Positions 24,900 to 36,050 are shown, counted from the stretch's first letter. The stretch is DNA of 64,000 nucleotides from Pseudomonas sp. MYb118 (GCF_040947875.1 NZ_JBFRXN010000002.1:2232001-2296000), one strand, 5' to 3'. A program made the numbers and translations. The notes: generated from the letters alone by a model not told the origin.

Positions 24900-24990
24900 C
24901 TGTAGGAGCGAGCTTGCTCGCGATGGCGGTGTGTCTGATCCGAAAGGGCCAGCCGACACGCCGTCATCGCGAGCAAGCTCGCTCCTACAG
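24900..24990. repeat. REPIN (GAGC-TT-GCTC variant)
   Basis: TGTAGGAGCGAGCTTGCTCG and its inverted partner ATCGCGAGCAAGCTCGCTCC flank a 40-base spacer between the FAD oxidoreductase and the SMR transporter gene. Confidence 0.9.
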
Positions 24991-25000
24991 GGGGCCTATT

Positions 25001-25333
25001 TCAGTGGCCGGCGGTTTTGGAGAACAACTGGATGACCACCACGCCGAGCACGATCAGCGCCATCCCCAGCATGGCCGGTACGTCCAGCTTCTGCCCGTAG
25101 ATGAACAGCGCCGCGACGCTGACCATGACGATGCCCATGCCCGCCCACACGGCGTAGGCCACGCCCACCGGCACGCTGCGTACCACCAGGGTCAGCATCC
25201 AGAACGCGATGGCGTAGCCGGTGATGACCAGCACCAGCGGCAGTGGGGTGCTGAAGCCCTTCACGGCTTTCATCGAAACCGTGGCGATCACTTCGGCGCA
25301 GATGGCGATAGCCAGATAGTAGTAAGCGGTCAT
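25001..25333 (-). CDS. EmrE-like small multidrug resistance transporter
   Basis: A 110-aa SMR-family transporter with four hydrophobic helices covering almost the whole protein. It keeps the essential proton/substrate glutamate at residue 14 (AICAEVIATVSMK), the SFW-like AFWMLTLVVRSVP, the dimer/substrate segment GVAYAVWAGMGIV with the conserved Trp, and the last-helix pattern GMALIVLGVVVIQL. This is closer to EmrE/QacC than to SugE/Gdx. It would export cationic lipophilic compounds in exchange for protons as a homodimer. It is divergent from a LysR-type regulator with 101 bases between the starts, so regulation by that neighbour is likely. Confidence 0.88.
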   Translation of the reverse strand: MTAYYYLAIAICAEVIATVSMKAVKGFSTPLPLVLVITGYAIAFWMLTLVVRSVPVGVAYAVWAGMGIVMVSVAALFIYGQKLDVPAMLGMALIVLGVVVIQLFSKTAGH

Positions 25334-25434
25334 GGGGGCTTCCTCGTGTGACGTGTTGCTTTCTGAGTTAGCATTCTAGGGATTGGCCAGATGCGTTAAA
25401 GTCATTACCTATCTGATTTGGAGATGGGTTGATC

Positions 25435-26331
25435 ATGCAATGGGACCTGGACCAACTGCGCCTGTTTGTCAGCGTAGCGGAGCAACGATCGTTTTCCGCA
25501 GTGGCGCGGCAGCAGCGCAAGGCGCAGTCGGCGGTGAGCAGCTCGATTGCCCTGCTCGAAGATGACCTGGGCATGAGCCTGTTCGATCGCAGCAGCGGCC
25601 GCCAACCCAGGCTCACCGAGGCCGGCCATGCCCTGCTGGAGGAGGCGCGGGAGGTGCTGCGCCAGTGCGAGCGCCTCAATGGCCGGGCGTTGGCGATGAT
25701 GCGCGGGCAGGAAGCGCGGATCCGCCTGGCGCAGGATGAGGCGATGCCATTTGCGCCGGTCATCGACAGCCTGGATGCCCTGGCTGAACAATTCCCCAGC
25801 CTGGAGGTGCAACTGTCCAACGGTACCCAGGGCGATGTGGCGCGCAAACTGGTGGAGCGCCATGCCGACCTCGGGTTGCTGTTCTATCACGAGCAGATTC
25901 CCGAGGCGCTGGAGCGGCGGGTGCTGGGCAGTATCGACATGGTCACGGTCTGTGGGGTCGATCATCCGATGGCCGCCATGGGTGAGGTCAACTGTCAGCA
26001 ACTGGCCCAGCATCGCCAGCTGTTGATGGCTGCCCAATCCAGTGTCTATCCCGGCAGCGAGCCCGCCAGCCCACAGGTCTGGCGGGCGGACAGCTTTTAT
26101 GTGATCGCCGAACTGCTCATGCGTGGCCTCGGCTGGGCGTGGCTGCCACGTAACGTCGTGCAGTATTCCGGCTATCACAACAAGATCGTCGAATTGGTCA
26201 GCGAATGGACCCCGCCGGCACTGGTGGTCGAGCTGGTCTGGCGTCGCGACGAGCCTTTGGGCCCGGCGGCGCGCTGGCTGGCCGAATGTTTTGCCGTGCA
26301 CTTGCAGGCGATCGGCGACAAAAGTGGATAA
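25435..26331 (+). CDS. LysR-family transcriptional regulator
   Basis: A 298-aa LysR-type regulator. The winged-helix HTH covers residues about 3-62 (DLDQLRLFVSVAEQRSFSAV, then QRKAQSAVSSSIALLEDDLG, LFDRSSGRQPRLTEAG); the rest is a periplasmic-binding-protein-like effector domain. ATG 25435 gives the normal start MQWDLDQLRLF; an in-frame TTG lies six bases before. It is divergent from the SMR transporter. The gap contains an inverted pair CAGAT/ATCTG (25388-25392 and 25411-25415) that could be part of an operator. The stop is 11 bases before waaA. Confidence 0.9.
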   Translation: MQWDLDQLRLFVSVAEQRSFSAVARQQRKAQSAVSSSIALLEDDLGMSLFDRSSGRQPRLTEAGHALLEEAREVLRQCERLNGRALAMMRGQEARIRLAQDEAMPFAPVIDSLDALAEQFPSLEVQLSNGTQGDVARKLVERHADLGLLFYHEQIPEALERRVLGSIDMVTVCGVDHPMAAMGEVNCQQLAQHRQLLMAAQSSVYPGSEPASPQVWRADSFYVIAELLMRGLGWAWLPRNVVQYSGYHNKIVELVSEWTPPALVVELVWRRDEPLGPAARWLAECFAVHLQAIGDKSG

Positions 26332-26342
26332 ACTCCGCCGCC

Positions 26343-27620
26343 ATGAATAGAACTCTCTACACCGCGCTGTTTTACCTGGGGCTGCCACTGGTAGCGATTC
26401 GGCTGTGGCTGCGCTCGCGCAAGGCGCCGGCCTATGCCAAACGCATCGGTGAGCGTTTCTCCTACGGGCTGCCGGCGATGAAGCCGGGCGGCATCTGGGT
26501 GCACGCGGTGTCCGTGGGCGAAAGCATCGCGGCGGCGCCGATGATCCGCGCGTTGCTGCAACGCTATCCGGCGCTGCCGATCACCGTCACCTGCATGACC
26601 CCGACCGGTTCGGAACGCATCCAGGCGCTGTTCGCCAATGAGCCGCGCATCCAGCACTGCTATTTGCCCTACGACCTGCCGTGCGCCGCGGCGCGTTTCC
26701 TGGATCGGGTGCGGCCGACGCTGGCGGTGATCATGGAAACCGAGCTGTGGCCCAACCACATTCACCAGTGCGCCAAACGCGGGATTCCCGTGGCGCTGGC
26801 CAATGCACGGCTGTCCGAGCGTTCTGCCAAAGGCTACGCACGCTTTGCCAAGCTGACCCAGCCGATGCTCGCCGAGATGAACCTGTTTGCGGTGCAGACC
26901 GAAGCCGAAGCCCAACGTTTCCGCGATTTGGGCGCCCGTGCCGAGACCGTCGAAGTGACCGGCTCGATCAAGTTCGACCTGACCATCGACCCGGCCTTGC
27001 TGCAGCGCGCCAGCGAGTTGCGCGGGCAATGGCAGGCGCAGGAGCGCCCGGTGTGGATCGCCGCCAGCACCCACGACGGCGAAGATGAAGTGGTGCTGGC
27101 AGCGCATCGCCAGTTGCTGGCCAGTCACCCCGACGCCTTGCTGATCCTGGTGCCACGCCATCCGGAACGCTTCAATCCGGTGTTCGAACTGTGCAAGCAG
27201 CAGGATTTCGCGACGATCCGTCGTTCCACCGGCGAACCGGTGACAGCCGGCACGTCGGTGTTGCTGGGCGACACCATGGGCGAGTTGCTGTTCCTGTATG
27301 CCCTGGCCGACAGCGCTTTTGTCGGCGGCAGCCTGGTGCCCAACGGTGGCCACAACCTGCTGGAGCCCGCCGCGCTGGCCAAACCGGTGCTCAGCGGGCC
27401 GCACCTGTTCAACTTCCTGGAGATCGCCGCGCAACTACGCGCGGCCGGTGCGTTGCAGGAAGTGGAAGACGCCGAAGGCCTGGCGCTGGCCGTGCAGCGC
27501 CTGTTCGAATTGCCGCGCGATGCACAGCGCATGGCCGAGGCGGGGCTGAAAGTCATGCGCACCAACCAGGGCGCGTTGCAGCGCTTGCTCGATGGGTTGG
27601 GGCGGTTGATCGAGCGTTGA
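26343..27620 (+). CDS. waaA: Kdo transferase WaaA
   Basis: A 425-aa lipid IV-A 3-deoxy-D-manno-octulosonic acid transferase (GT30), which adds Kdo to the lipid A precursor at the inner face of the cytoplasmic membrane. The N-terminus has one membrane-anchor helix (LYTALFYLGLPLVAIRLWL). GGIWVHAVSVGESIAAAP contains the catalytic Glu; ETELWPNHIHQC and LVPRHPERFNPVF line the active site; GGSLVPNGGHNLLEPAALAK is the GT30 signature. The length is usual for the family. It lies just after the LysR gene and is separated from tolC by a REPIN. It is an essential gene. Confidence 0.95.
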   Translation: MNRTLYTALFYLGLPLVAIRLWLRSRKAPAYAKRIGERFSYGLPAMKPGGIWVHAVSVGESIAAAPMIRALLQRYPALPITVTCMTPTGSERIQALFANEPRIQHCYLPYDLPCAAARFLDRVRPTLAVIMETELWPNHIHQCAKRGIPVALANARLSERSAKGYARFAKLTQPMLAEMNLFAVQTEAEAQRFRDLGARAETVEVTGSIKFDLTIDPALLQRASELRGQWQAQERPVWIAASTHDGEDEVVLAAHRQLLASHPDALLILVPRHPERFNPVFELCKQQDFATIRRSTGEPVTAGTSVLLGDTMGELLFLYALADSAFVGGSLVPNGGHNLLEPAALAKPVLSGPHLFNFLEIAAQLRAAGALQEVEDAEGLALAVQRLFELPRDAQRMAEAGLKVMRTNQGALQRLLDGLGRLIER

Positions 27621-27630
27621 TCGTTCCCTC

Positions 27631-27732
27631 CTGTGGGAGCGAGCCTGCTCGCGATGAGGGCCCAGGCAACCTGATGCAACAGGCCGCCCGCGTTATCGTT
27701 GACGCTTATCGCGAGCAGGCTCGCTCCCACAA
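27631..27732. repeat. REPIN (GAGC-CT-GCTC variant)
   Basis: CTGTGGGAGCGAGCCTGCTC at 27631 and its inverted partner near 27707-27732 flank a spacer with CGTTATCGTTGACG, between the convergent waaA and tolC genes. Confidence 0.9.
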
Positions 27733-27763
27733 GTTGGAGGTGGGAGCATCCCCGGCTTAATGA

Positions 27764-29197
27764 TCAGGGCCGTGCCTTGAGCTGCGCCTCTGCCGCCTTG
27801 GCCAGGTCCGGTGGCAGGAAGTCCTTGTCCGGGTTGTAGTCGGGCTTGAGGTAGCGCTTGAGGTCTTCCAGGTCCCCCGGGTTCAGGGTGCCGGCGGCCT
27901 GCTTGAGGCGCAGGTTGTCGAGGATGTAGTCGTAGCGGGTGTTGTTGTAGTCGCGTACCGAGTTGTACAGCTGACGCTGGGCATCGAGCACGTCGACGAT
28001 GTTGCGCGTCCCCACCTGATAGCCGATTTCGGTCGCTTCCACCGCGCTCTGGTTGGAAATGATCGACTGCTTGCGCGCCTGCACCTGTTCCACATCGGTA
28101 TTCACCGCGCGGTGCAGGTTGCGGGTGTTTTCCACCACTTGCCGACGCAGGCTTTCGCGCTGTTGTTCGTTCTGGTCCAGTTGCGAGTACGACTGGCGCA
28201 CCTGCGAGCTGGTCAGCCCGCCGCTGTAGATCGGAATATTCAGTTGCAGCGCCAGGGTGGTTTGTTCGACGGGGCCACCGTAGTTCTGGCCGAACGCGTT
28301 CGGGTTGCTGAAGCCAAAGGCGTCGTTGTCGCCCCGCTCGTACTTGGCGACGGCGTCGACGGTCGGCAAGTGGCCGGCCTTGCGCTGGCGCAGCGTTTCT
28401 TCGGCGGCACTGACCGCAAAGTTGCTGGCCAGCAGATTGAGGTTCTGCTTGGCGGCGGTGTCGACCCAGGCCTTGGCGTCGTTCGGCGCCGGCGGCAGGA
28501 TCGGCAACGAATGCACCATGCCCTGGATCGAGTTGTACTGACGGTTGGTCAGGGTGATCAGTGCTTCGAATGCATCATCCACCTGACGCTGGGCAACGAT
28601 CCGGTTGGCCCGCGCGGTGTCGTAGCTGGCCTGGGATTGCAGCACGTCGGTCTTGTCCGACAGGCCGACGTCGAAGCGCTCGTTGGACTGGTCGAGCTGG
28701 CGCTTGAAGGCGGCTTCTTCGGCCTTGGTCGAGGCCAGCGTGTCCTGGCTGCGCAGCACGTTGAAGTAGTCTTCGGCGGTTTGCAGAATCAGGTTCTGCT
28801 CGGTCGCCGACAGTTGCAGCGCCGCCTGCTCGTTGACGTTCTTGGCGGCCTGGTACTGGAACCAGCGATCGGCACGAAACAACGGCTGCGCCAACGTGGC
28901 CTGATAGGAGTTGGCGCTGCGGTTGGCGATGGCCGACGGTTGATTGATGTCGGTGCGCACGTTGGCCACCTGACCACCGCCGGAGAGGTTGGGCAGCAGG
29001 CCGGCACGGGCCTGGGGCACGACTTCTTTCTGGGCGCCATACTGGGCGCGGGCGGCAGCCAGGTCGGCGTTGTTGTCCACCGCTTCCTGATAGACGCTGA
29101 CCAGATCGGTTTTGGTCGCCAGGGGCGCTTCTGCTGCCCAGGCCATTCCATTGGACGCACAAGACACGGCAACGGCCAGTGAGAGTTTGCGCAGCAT
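27764..29197 (-). CDS. TolC-family outer membrane efflux protein
   Basis: A 477-aa outer membrane factor for type I secretion or multidrug efflux. It begins with a signal peptide (LSLAVAVSCASNGMAWA, cleavage near residue 22), followed by two repeated helical OEP units: DLVSVYQEAVDNNADLAAAR with ATLAQPLFRADRWF, and LNLLASNFAVSAAEETLRQR with ALQLNIPIYSGGLTSSQVRQ. This duplicated pattern defines TolC. The C-terminus is proline/lysine-rich. It is divergent from thiC and matches PA4974 in position. No inner-membrane partner genes are next to it, so it probably serves several pumps. Confidence 0.9.
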   Translation of the reverse strand: MLRKLSLAVAVSCASNGMAWAAEAPLATKTDLVSVYQEAVDNNADLAAARAQYGAQKEVVPQARAGLLPNLSGGGQVANVRTDINQPSAIANRSANSYQATLAQPLFRADRWFQYQAAKNVNEQAALQLSATEQNLILQTAEDYFNVLRSQDTLASTKAEEAAFKRQLDQSNERFDVGLSDKTDVLQSQASYDTARANRIVAQRQVDDAFEALITLTNRQYNSIQGMVHSLPILPPAPNDAKAWVDTAAKQNLNLLASNFAVSAAEETLRQRKAGHLPTVDAVAKYERGDNDAFGFSNPNAFGQNYGGPVEQTTLALQLNIPIYSGGLTSSQVRQSYSQLDQNEQQRESLRRQVVENTRNLHRAVNTDVEQVQARKQSIISNQSAVEATEIGYQVGTRNIVDVLDAQRQLYNSVRDYNNTRYDYILDNLRLKQAAGTLNPGDLEDLKRYLKPDYNPDKDFLPPDLAKAAEAQLKARP

Positions 29198-29359
29198 GAG
29201 GCGATCCCTAAAAATTGATATTACGCTGATAATTCAGGCGCCAAGGTAAGACGCGGCCTGCACAGCGTCAAGGCGCAGTGCGGCGTAGCGAGTGTAGTTG
29301 CGCCTTGGGGCGGCAACAATCCTGCAATTACGCCATTCATCATGGTGATTGCCGCGGTG

Positions 29360-29389
29360 TTGGCGTTCCTGGCCAGTTATGTCTAGACT
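29360..29389 (+). promoter_or_regulatory. candidate thiC promoter
   Basis: A -35-like TTGGCG (29360-29365), 18 bases, and a -10-like TAGACT (29384-29389) would start transcription near 29396, at the first bases of the riboswitch. Confidence 0.5.
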
Positions 29390-29397
29390 GGCCGGGT

Positions 29398-31551
<2,154 letters not shown>

Positions 31552-31569
31552 TCCTGAGGCCTGTCGGCC

Positions 31570-31636
31570 TCATCGCGGGCGAGCCCGCTCCTACAGGATG
31601 TATGCGATCCCTGTAGGAGCGGGCTTGCCCGCGATT
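31570..31636. repeat. REPIN (GGGC variant) between thiC and cytX
   Basis: ATCGCGGGCGAGCCCGCTCC and GGAGCGGGCTTGCCCGCGAT face each other with a 15-20 base spacer. The first core has GAG instead of AAG. Confidence 0.88.
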
Positions 31637-31677
31637 GCGATCTCCACAACAACAAATGTCCCTCTGAGATAACCCCC

Positions 31678-32970
31678 TTGAGCATCCAACCCAGCACCTA
31701 CTCCCCCGACATCGCCGTACCCGCCGACAAGCGTGTGTTCGGTGGTCGCGACCTGTTTTCCCTGTGGTTTTCCTTAGGTATCGGCCTGATGGTGTTGCAG
31801 ACCGGCGCCTTGCTCGCGCCGGGCCTGGGCCTTTCGGGTTCGTTGCTGGCGATTTTCCTCGGCACCCTGGTCGGCGTCCTGCTGCTGGCGGCGGTCGGGG
31901 TGATCGGCAGCGACACCGGCCTGTCGTCGATGGCTGCGCTGAAACTCAGCCTCGGCAGCAAGGGTGCCAGCGTCCCGGCGGTGTTGAATTTGCTGCAACT
32001 GATCGGCTGGGGCTCGTTCGAAATCATCGTCATGCGCGACGCCGCCAGTCTGTTGGGCGCCCGCGCGTTCAGCGACGGCAGTCTGCTGGCCAATCCGCTG
32101 CTGTGGACCGTGTTCTTCGGCGGCCTGGCGACTTTGTTGGCGGTCAGCGGTCCGTTGACCTTCGTGCGCCAGATCCTGCGCAAGTGGGGTATCTGGCTGT
32201 TGCTGGCAGCGTGCACCTGGCTGACCTGGAACCTGTTCGCCAAGGCCGACCTGGCCGCCTTGTGGGCCCAGGCTGGCGACGGCTCGATGCCATTCGCCGT
32301 GGGCTTCGACATCGCCATCGCCATGCCGCTGTCGTGGCTGCCGCTGATTGCCGACTACTCGCGTTTCGGCAAACGCGCGAAAAACGTGTTCGGCGGCACG
32401 GCCGTGGGCTTCTTCATCGGTAACTTCTGGCTGATGAGCCTGGGCGTGGCTTACACCCTGGCGTTCGCCCCGAGTGGCGAAGTCAATGCCCTGTTGCTGG
32501 CCCTGGCCGGTGCGGGCCTGGGTATTCCGTTGCTGCTGATTTTGCTCGACGAGTCGGAAAACGCCTTCGCCGACATTCACTCGGCGGCGGTTTCCAGCGG
32601 CATCCTGCTGCGCTTGAAAGTCGAGCACCTGGCCCTGGCCATCGGTGTGGTCTGCACCCTGATCGCCCTGCTGGCGCCGCTGGCGCAGTACCAGAACTTC
32701 CTGCTGCTGATCGGCTCGGTGTTCGCGCCGCTGTTCGGCGTGGTGCTGGTGGATCACTTCATCCTGCGCAAGCGCAGTGGCCAGGTCGCTTCAGCCGCGT
32801 TGCGCTGGCCGGCGCTGCTGGCCTGGCTGGGTGGCATCAGCACTTATCATCTGCTGGCCAACCTGTATCCGGATGTCGGCGCAACCCTGCCGGCGCTGGT
32901 CCTGGCAGGGCTGTTGCAACTGGTGCTGGGCCGGGCCTTCAGCTACGGCCGGGAAACAGCTCGGGCTTGA
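31678..32970 (+). CDS. cytX: putative hydroxymethylpyrimidine transporter CytX
   Basis: A 430-aa permease of the nucleobase:cation symporter-1 (NCS1) family with about twelve hydrophobic helices. NCS1 marks include FGGRDLFSLWFSLGIGLMVLQTG near the start, LLQLIGWGSFEIIVMRDAAS, and AMPLSWLPLIADYSRFGKRA in the middle. Its location right after riboswitch-controlled thiC is that of CytX, thought to import the HMP moiety of thiamine. The best start is TTG 31678, giving MSIQPSTYSPD; no clear Shine-Dalgarno precedes it. The 3' end overlaps the convergent lipoprotein gene by 32 bases. Confidence 0.88.
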   Translation: MSIQPSTYSPDIAVPADKRVFGGRDLFSLWFSLGIGLMVLQTGALLAPGLGLSGSLLAIFLGTLVGVLLLAAVGVIGSDTGLSSMAALKLSLGSKGASVPAVLNLLQLIGWGSFEIIVMRDAASLLGARAFSDGSLLANPLLWTVFFGGLATLLAVSGPLTFVRQILRKWGIWLLLAACTWLTWNLFAKADLAALWAQAGDGSMPFAVGFDIAIAMPLSWLPLIADYSRFGKRAKNVFGGTAVGFFIGNFWLMSLGVAYTLAFAPSGEVNALLLALAGAGLGIPLLLILLDESENAFADIHSAAVSSGILLRLKVEHLALAIGVVCTLIALLAPLAQYQNFLLLIGSVFAPLFGVVLVDHFILRKRSGQVASAALRWPALLAWLGGISTYHLLANLYPDVGATLPALVLAGLLQLVLGRAFSYGRETARA

Positions 32971-33685
32971 GAATGCCGTTCAGGCGAGGGTAGGGGATCT
33001 TCAGTTCGACGTGGCCCAGCGCGTAAGGCGCAATGGTGCTCACCTGGTACTTGAGGATCACCCCACCGTAGGTCAGCGCCACGTTCTGGGTTTTCTGGAA
33101 CGGCCAGCTCTTCACGAACTCCGCTTCCTGATCGAGCTTGGTGCTGATCAGCCAGCTGTTGTGCGCCACCTGCGCGGCTTTCCAGAACGCCTCTTCCTGG
33201 CCCGGCAGCAGCATGTCGGACAGGTTCAGCACCTTGTGTTGCTGACGCGAATAGTTGATGAAACCGCGACCCGGCGTGCCGTGGGCACCGCCGGTGTCCA
33301 GGTAGCTGGAAAATTCGATGATCACCAAGCCGTCATGCTGCTCGCGTACCTTGGCCTGCAAATAGCTGCTGTTGCGTGGTGCTGCCGTGCGCAGGAACTC
33401 ATCGCGATAGGCCGCCAGCGTCGGCGCCGTCGGGGCGTCCGGCGCGGTACGGGTCATTTGCAGCAAGCGCTTTTCGACAATGCCATCCAGTGCCGGCTCG
33501 GCAGGGAAGCGCAGCGTGTCGATATTCACCAGCGGGCAGTCGGCGCTCGTGCAGCCGGGCTTCAACTGCTCGGAGGTGTCGCGCGTCACTTCCAGCGGTA
33601 CTCGGTAGTTGGGCTGGAACAGGCTCTGGCAAGCGCCCAGGGTCAGGGCAATGGCCGTCACTGAGGCGATTTTGAAAAGCGACAT
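32939..33685 (-). CDS. DUF3298-type lipoprotein
   Basis: A 248-aa predicted lipoprotein with a signal peptide ending in the lipobox LGAC (residues about 16-19). The mature part has a DUF3298/RsiV-type layout: a long first half, then FSSYLDTGGAHGTPGRGFINY and LNLSDMLLPGQEEAFW, and a C-terminal strand region ALTYGGVILKYQVSTIAPYALG with ELKIPYPRL. Such domains are periplasmic and of unknown ligand. It matches PA4972 by position. The last 32 bases overlap the end of cytX on the other strand, so any terminator of either gene would lie inside the other. Confidence 0.8.
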   Translation of the reverse strand: MSLFKIASVTAIALTLGACQSLFQPNYRVPLEVTRDTSEQLKPGCTSADCPLVNIDTLRFPAEPALDGIVEKRLLQMTRTAPDAPTAPTLAAYRDEFLRTAAPRNSSYLQAKVREQHDGLVIIEFSSYLDTGGAHGTPGRGFINYSRQQHKVLNLSDMLLPGQEEAFWKAAQVAHNSWLISTKLDQEAEFVKSWPFQKTQNVALTYGGVILKYQVSTIAPYALGHVELKIPYPRLNGILKPELFPGRS

Positions 33686-33913
33686 GGGCGTCCTTCATCA
33701 AACAGGGAAAGGCGAAAAGTTACCCGCTTCGACTCTCAACCAGGCAGTCAGTTCGCCACTAAGCTAATTAGAGTTGGTTTCGCCCTCACCGTCCATCCCG
33801 CTGACGGGAAAGGGGCTGCATCAAAGGTCTTCGGCGCGTTAGGATGGCGCGAAGTCGAGGTGGCAGGACGCATGAAGGAACCTCGAAGCGGATTTGTACC
33901 AACGAGGATAGTC

Positions 33914-34531
33914 ATGACCGATTTTGCCAACGCCATTCCGACCGCCGTTGATATCGTCCGGCGCGAAAAGTGCTACGAGGGCTTCTACAAGCTCGACCGC
34001 GTGCACTTGCGCCACGAATTGTTCGGTGGCGGCATGAGTCGCGAAATCAATCGTGAAGTGTTTGTCCGCCACGATGCGGTGTGCGTGTTGCCTTACGATC
34101 CACAGCGCGACGAAGTGGTGTTGATCGAACAGTTTCGCGTCGGTGCCATGGGCAAGGCCGACAATCCCTGGCTGGTCGAACTGGTCGCCGGTCTGATCGA
34201 CAAGCAGGAAGTGCCGGAAGAAGTTGCTCACCGCGAAGCGCAGGAGGAAGCTGGGCTGGTACTGCGCGCGCTGTGGCCGATGACCAAGTATTTTCCATCG
34301 CCGGGCGGCAGCAACGAATTTGTCCACTTGTACCTGGGGCGCTGTGAAACCAACGGGGTTGGCGGCCTGCACGGGCTGGAGGAAGAAGCTGAAGATATCC
34401 GCGTCACGGTCTGGGCCTTCGAAGATGCCCTGCAAGCCGTACGCGATGGGCGAATTGCCAACGCGGCGAGCATCATTGCCTTGCAATGGCTGGCATTGAA
34501 CCGCGCTGAAGTGAGGGGGCTATGGTCGTAA
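33914..34531 (+). CDS. nudF: ADP-ribose pyrophosphatase NudF
   Basis: A 205-aa Nudix hydrolase that splits ADP-ribose into AMP and ribose-5-phosphate. The Nudix box is complete: the G-x5-E of GLIDKQE, seven residues, then REAQEEAGL. VELVAG, upstream of the box, and the typical YFPSPGGSNEFVHLYLG after it fit the NudF subgroup. GAGGA lies five bases before ATG 33914. The 229 bases upstream to the lipoprotein gene contain only a small CCCG-CTGA-CGGG hairpin and no clear promoter. The next gene starts within its last ten bases. Confidence 0.93.
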   Translation: MTDFANAIPTAVDIVRREKCYEGFYKLDRVHLRHELFGGGMSREINREVFVRHDAVCVLPYDPQRDEVVLIEQFRVGAMGKADNPWLVELVAGLIDKQEVPEEVAHREAQEEAGLVLRALWPMTKYFPSPGGSNEFVHLYLGRCETNGVGGLHGLEEEAEDIRVTVWAFEDALQAVRDGRIANAASIIALQWLALNRAEVRGLWS

Positions 34532-34974
34532 ACAAGCTGCGCGATCGTTACCGGGTCGACCTGGCGGGGCTGCAAGCCTCCTGCGAGGCCAACTACGCGC
34601 GCCTGATGCGACTGCTGCCCGACATGCGCAACGAGCCGGCGGCGCGGCGCATTGCCGTGACCCATGGTGACCAGATGCTCGGCGTGCTGGCCCTGGAAGT
34701 GTTGCAGGTCTGCCCCTACACCACGACCCTGCAGGTGCGCCAGGAACACAGCCTGCCGTGGCTGCCGGTGCCGCAACTGGAAGTGCAGGTCTACCACGAC
34801 GCCTGCATGGCCGAAGTGGTCAGCGCCGAACATGCACGACGCTTTCGCGGCATCTATCCTTACCCGAACGCCGCCATGCATCAGCCGGACGAAAAGGCCC
34901 AGCTGAACATGTTCCTGGGGGAATGGCTGAGCCATTGCCTGGCGCTGGGGCACGAATACGAAGTCGTTCGTTAG
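34522..34974 (+). CDS. DUF1249 (YqiB-like) protein
   Basis: A 150-aa conserved protein of the DUF1249/YqiB family, found in many gammaproteobacteria next to nudF and cpdA. It has the family pattern RYRVDLAGLQASCEANYARLMRLLP, RRIAVTHGDQMLGVLAL, then VEVxxHDA-like VQVYHDACMAEV and FRGIYPYPNAAMHQPDEKAQLN. The function is unknown, and no membrane segment or signal peptide is visible. The ATG lies ten bases inside the nudF end, with GAGGGGG upstream, so translation is coupled. Confidence 0.88.
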   Translation: MVVNKLRDRYRVDLAGLQASCEANYARLMRLLPDMRNEPAARRIAVTHGDQMLGVLALEVLQVCPYTTTLQVRQEHSLPWLPVPQLEVQVYHDACMAEVVSAEHARRFRGIYPYPNAAMHQPDEKAQLNMFLGEWLSHCLALGHEYEVVR

Positions 34975-35056
34975 TTGTGAACTGCGTCCGGTTCGCGGGT
35001 TTCCCCTTTAAGCGTCCCCCAGCATAATTGCCGCACTCGAGCCCTGGGAGAACGTC

Positions 35057-35873
35057 TTGCCGAGCGTATCCACACTGACCACCGCCGATTCGGCGTTACT
35101 GGTGCAACTGTCCGACAGCCATCTGTTCGCCGAGGCCGACGGTACGTTGCTGGGCATGAACACGCGGCAAAGCCTGCAAAAGGTCATCGAACTGGTCAGG
35201 CAGCAACAGCCGCGCATCGACCTGATCATCGCCAGCGGTGATATTTCCCAGGACGGTACGCTTCGAGTCCTACCAGCAGTTTCGCGACCTGACCCGGCCG
35301 CTCGATGCTCCGGCACGCTGGATTCCCGGCAATCACGATGAGCCGCAGGTGATGGCCGAGGCGGCGGTGCAGAGCGCTTTGTTGGAGCCGGTGGTGGACA
35401 TCGGCAACTGGCGGGTCACCTTGCTCGACTCCGCCGTGCCGGGGTCGGTGCCGGGGTATTTGCAGGAAGAGCAACTGCAACTGCTGGCGCGTTCGCTGAG
35501 CGAGGCGCCGGAGCGCCATCACCTGGTGTGTTTCCACCATCACCCGGTGTCCATCGGCTGTGCCTGGATGGAGCCGATCGGCCTGCGCAACCCCGATGCA
35601 CTGTTTGCCGTGCTCGATCGTTTTCCCCAGGCGCGCGCCGTGCTGTGGGGGCATGTGCACCAGGAAATTGATCGGTTCCGTGACAACCTGCGCCTGATCG
35701 CCTCGCCTTCGACCTGCATTCAGTTCGAGCCGGGCAGCACCGACTTCAAGGTCGGCGAACAGGCGCCGGGTTACCGCTGGCTGCGGCTGCTGCCCGATGG
35801 GCAGATCGAGACCGGAGTGGAGCGGGTGACCGGGTTCGAGTTCACGGTGGATTATGGGTCCAATGGCTATTGA
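35057..35873 (+). pseudogene. cpdA: 3',5'-cAMP phosphodiesterase CpdA, split by a single-base frameshift
   Basis: Two reading frames together encode one class-III cAMP phosphodiesterase. The first (TTG 35057, preceded by GGGAG) gives MPSVSTLTTADSALLVQLSD and runs through LSDSH and ASGDISQDGT, then leaves frame. The second resumes at FESYQQFRDLT and includes PGNHDEPQ, CFHHHPV and LWGHVHQE. Removing one base at about 35261 (ACG-C-TTCGAG) joins them into a 271-aa product with all metallophosphoesterase motifs in order. As written, the first frame stops after 94 residues and lacks GNHDE, HH and GHVH, so no active enzyme would be made. It is either a true mutation or a sequencing error; the site is not a homopolymer. 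Confidence 0.85.
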
Positions 35874-35905
35874 GGTTGTCGGCCTGGTCTGAGACCGCGG
35901 CGTCC

Positions 35906-35974
35906 CCATCGCGGGCAAGCCCGCTCCTACAGAGGAGCGCGTTCCAACTGTAGGAGCGGGCTTGCCCGCGATGG
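35906..35974. repeat. REPIN (GGGC variant)
   Basis: CCATCGCGGGCAAGCCCG and TGTAGGAGCGGGCTTGCCCG face each other across about 20 bases, between cpdA and yqiA. Confidence 0.9.
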
Positions 35975-36050
35975 CGTCCTCCCAAGCGACAAAAATCCCC
36001 CGACTCCCTGTAAACTCCGCCATCCTCACCCGACACTCCAGGGAGCTCCA

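Noticed and set aside
35238..35873. The second part of cpdA as an independent gene
   Set aside because: It starts mid-domain without a ribosome site and continues the upstream CpdA motif order exactly.
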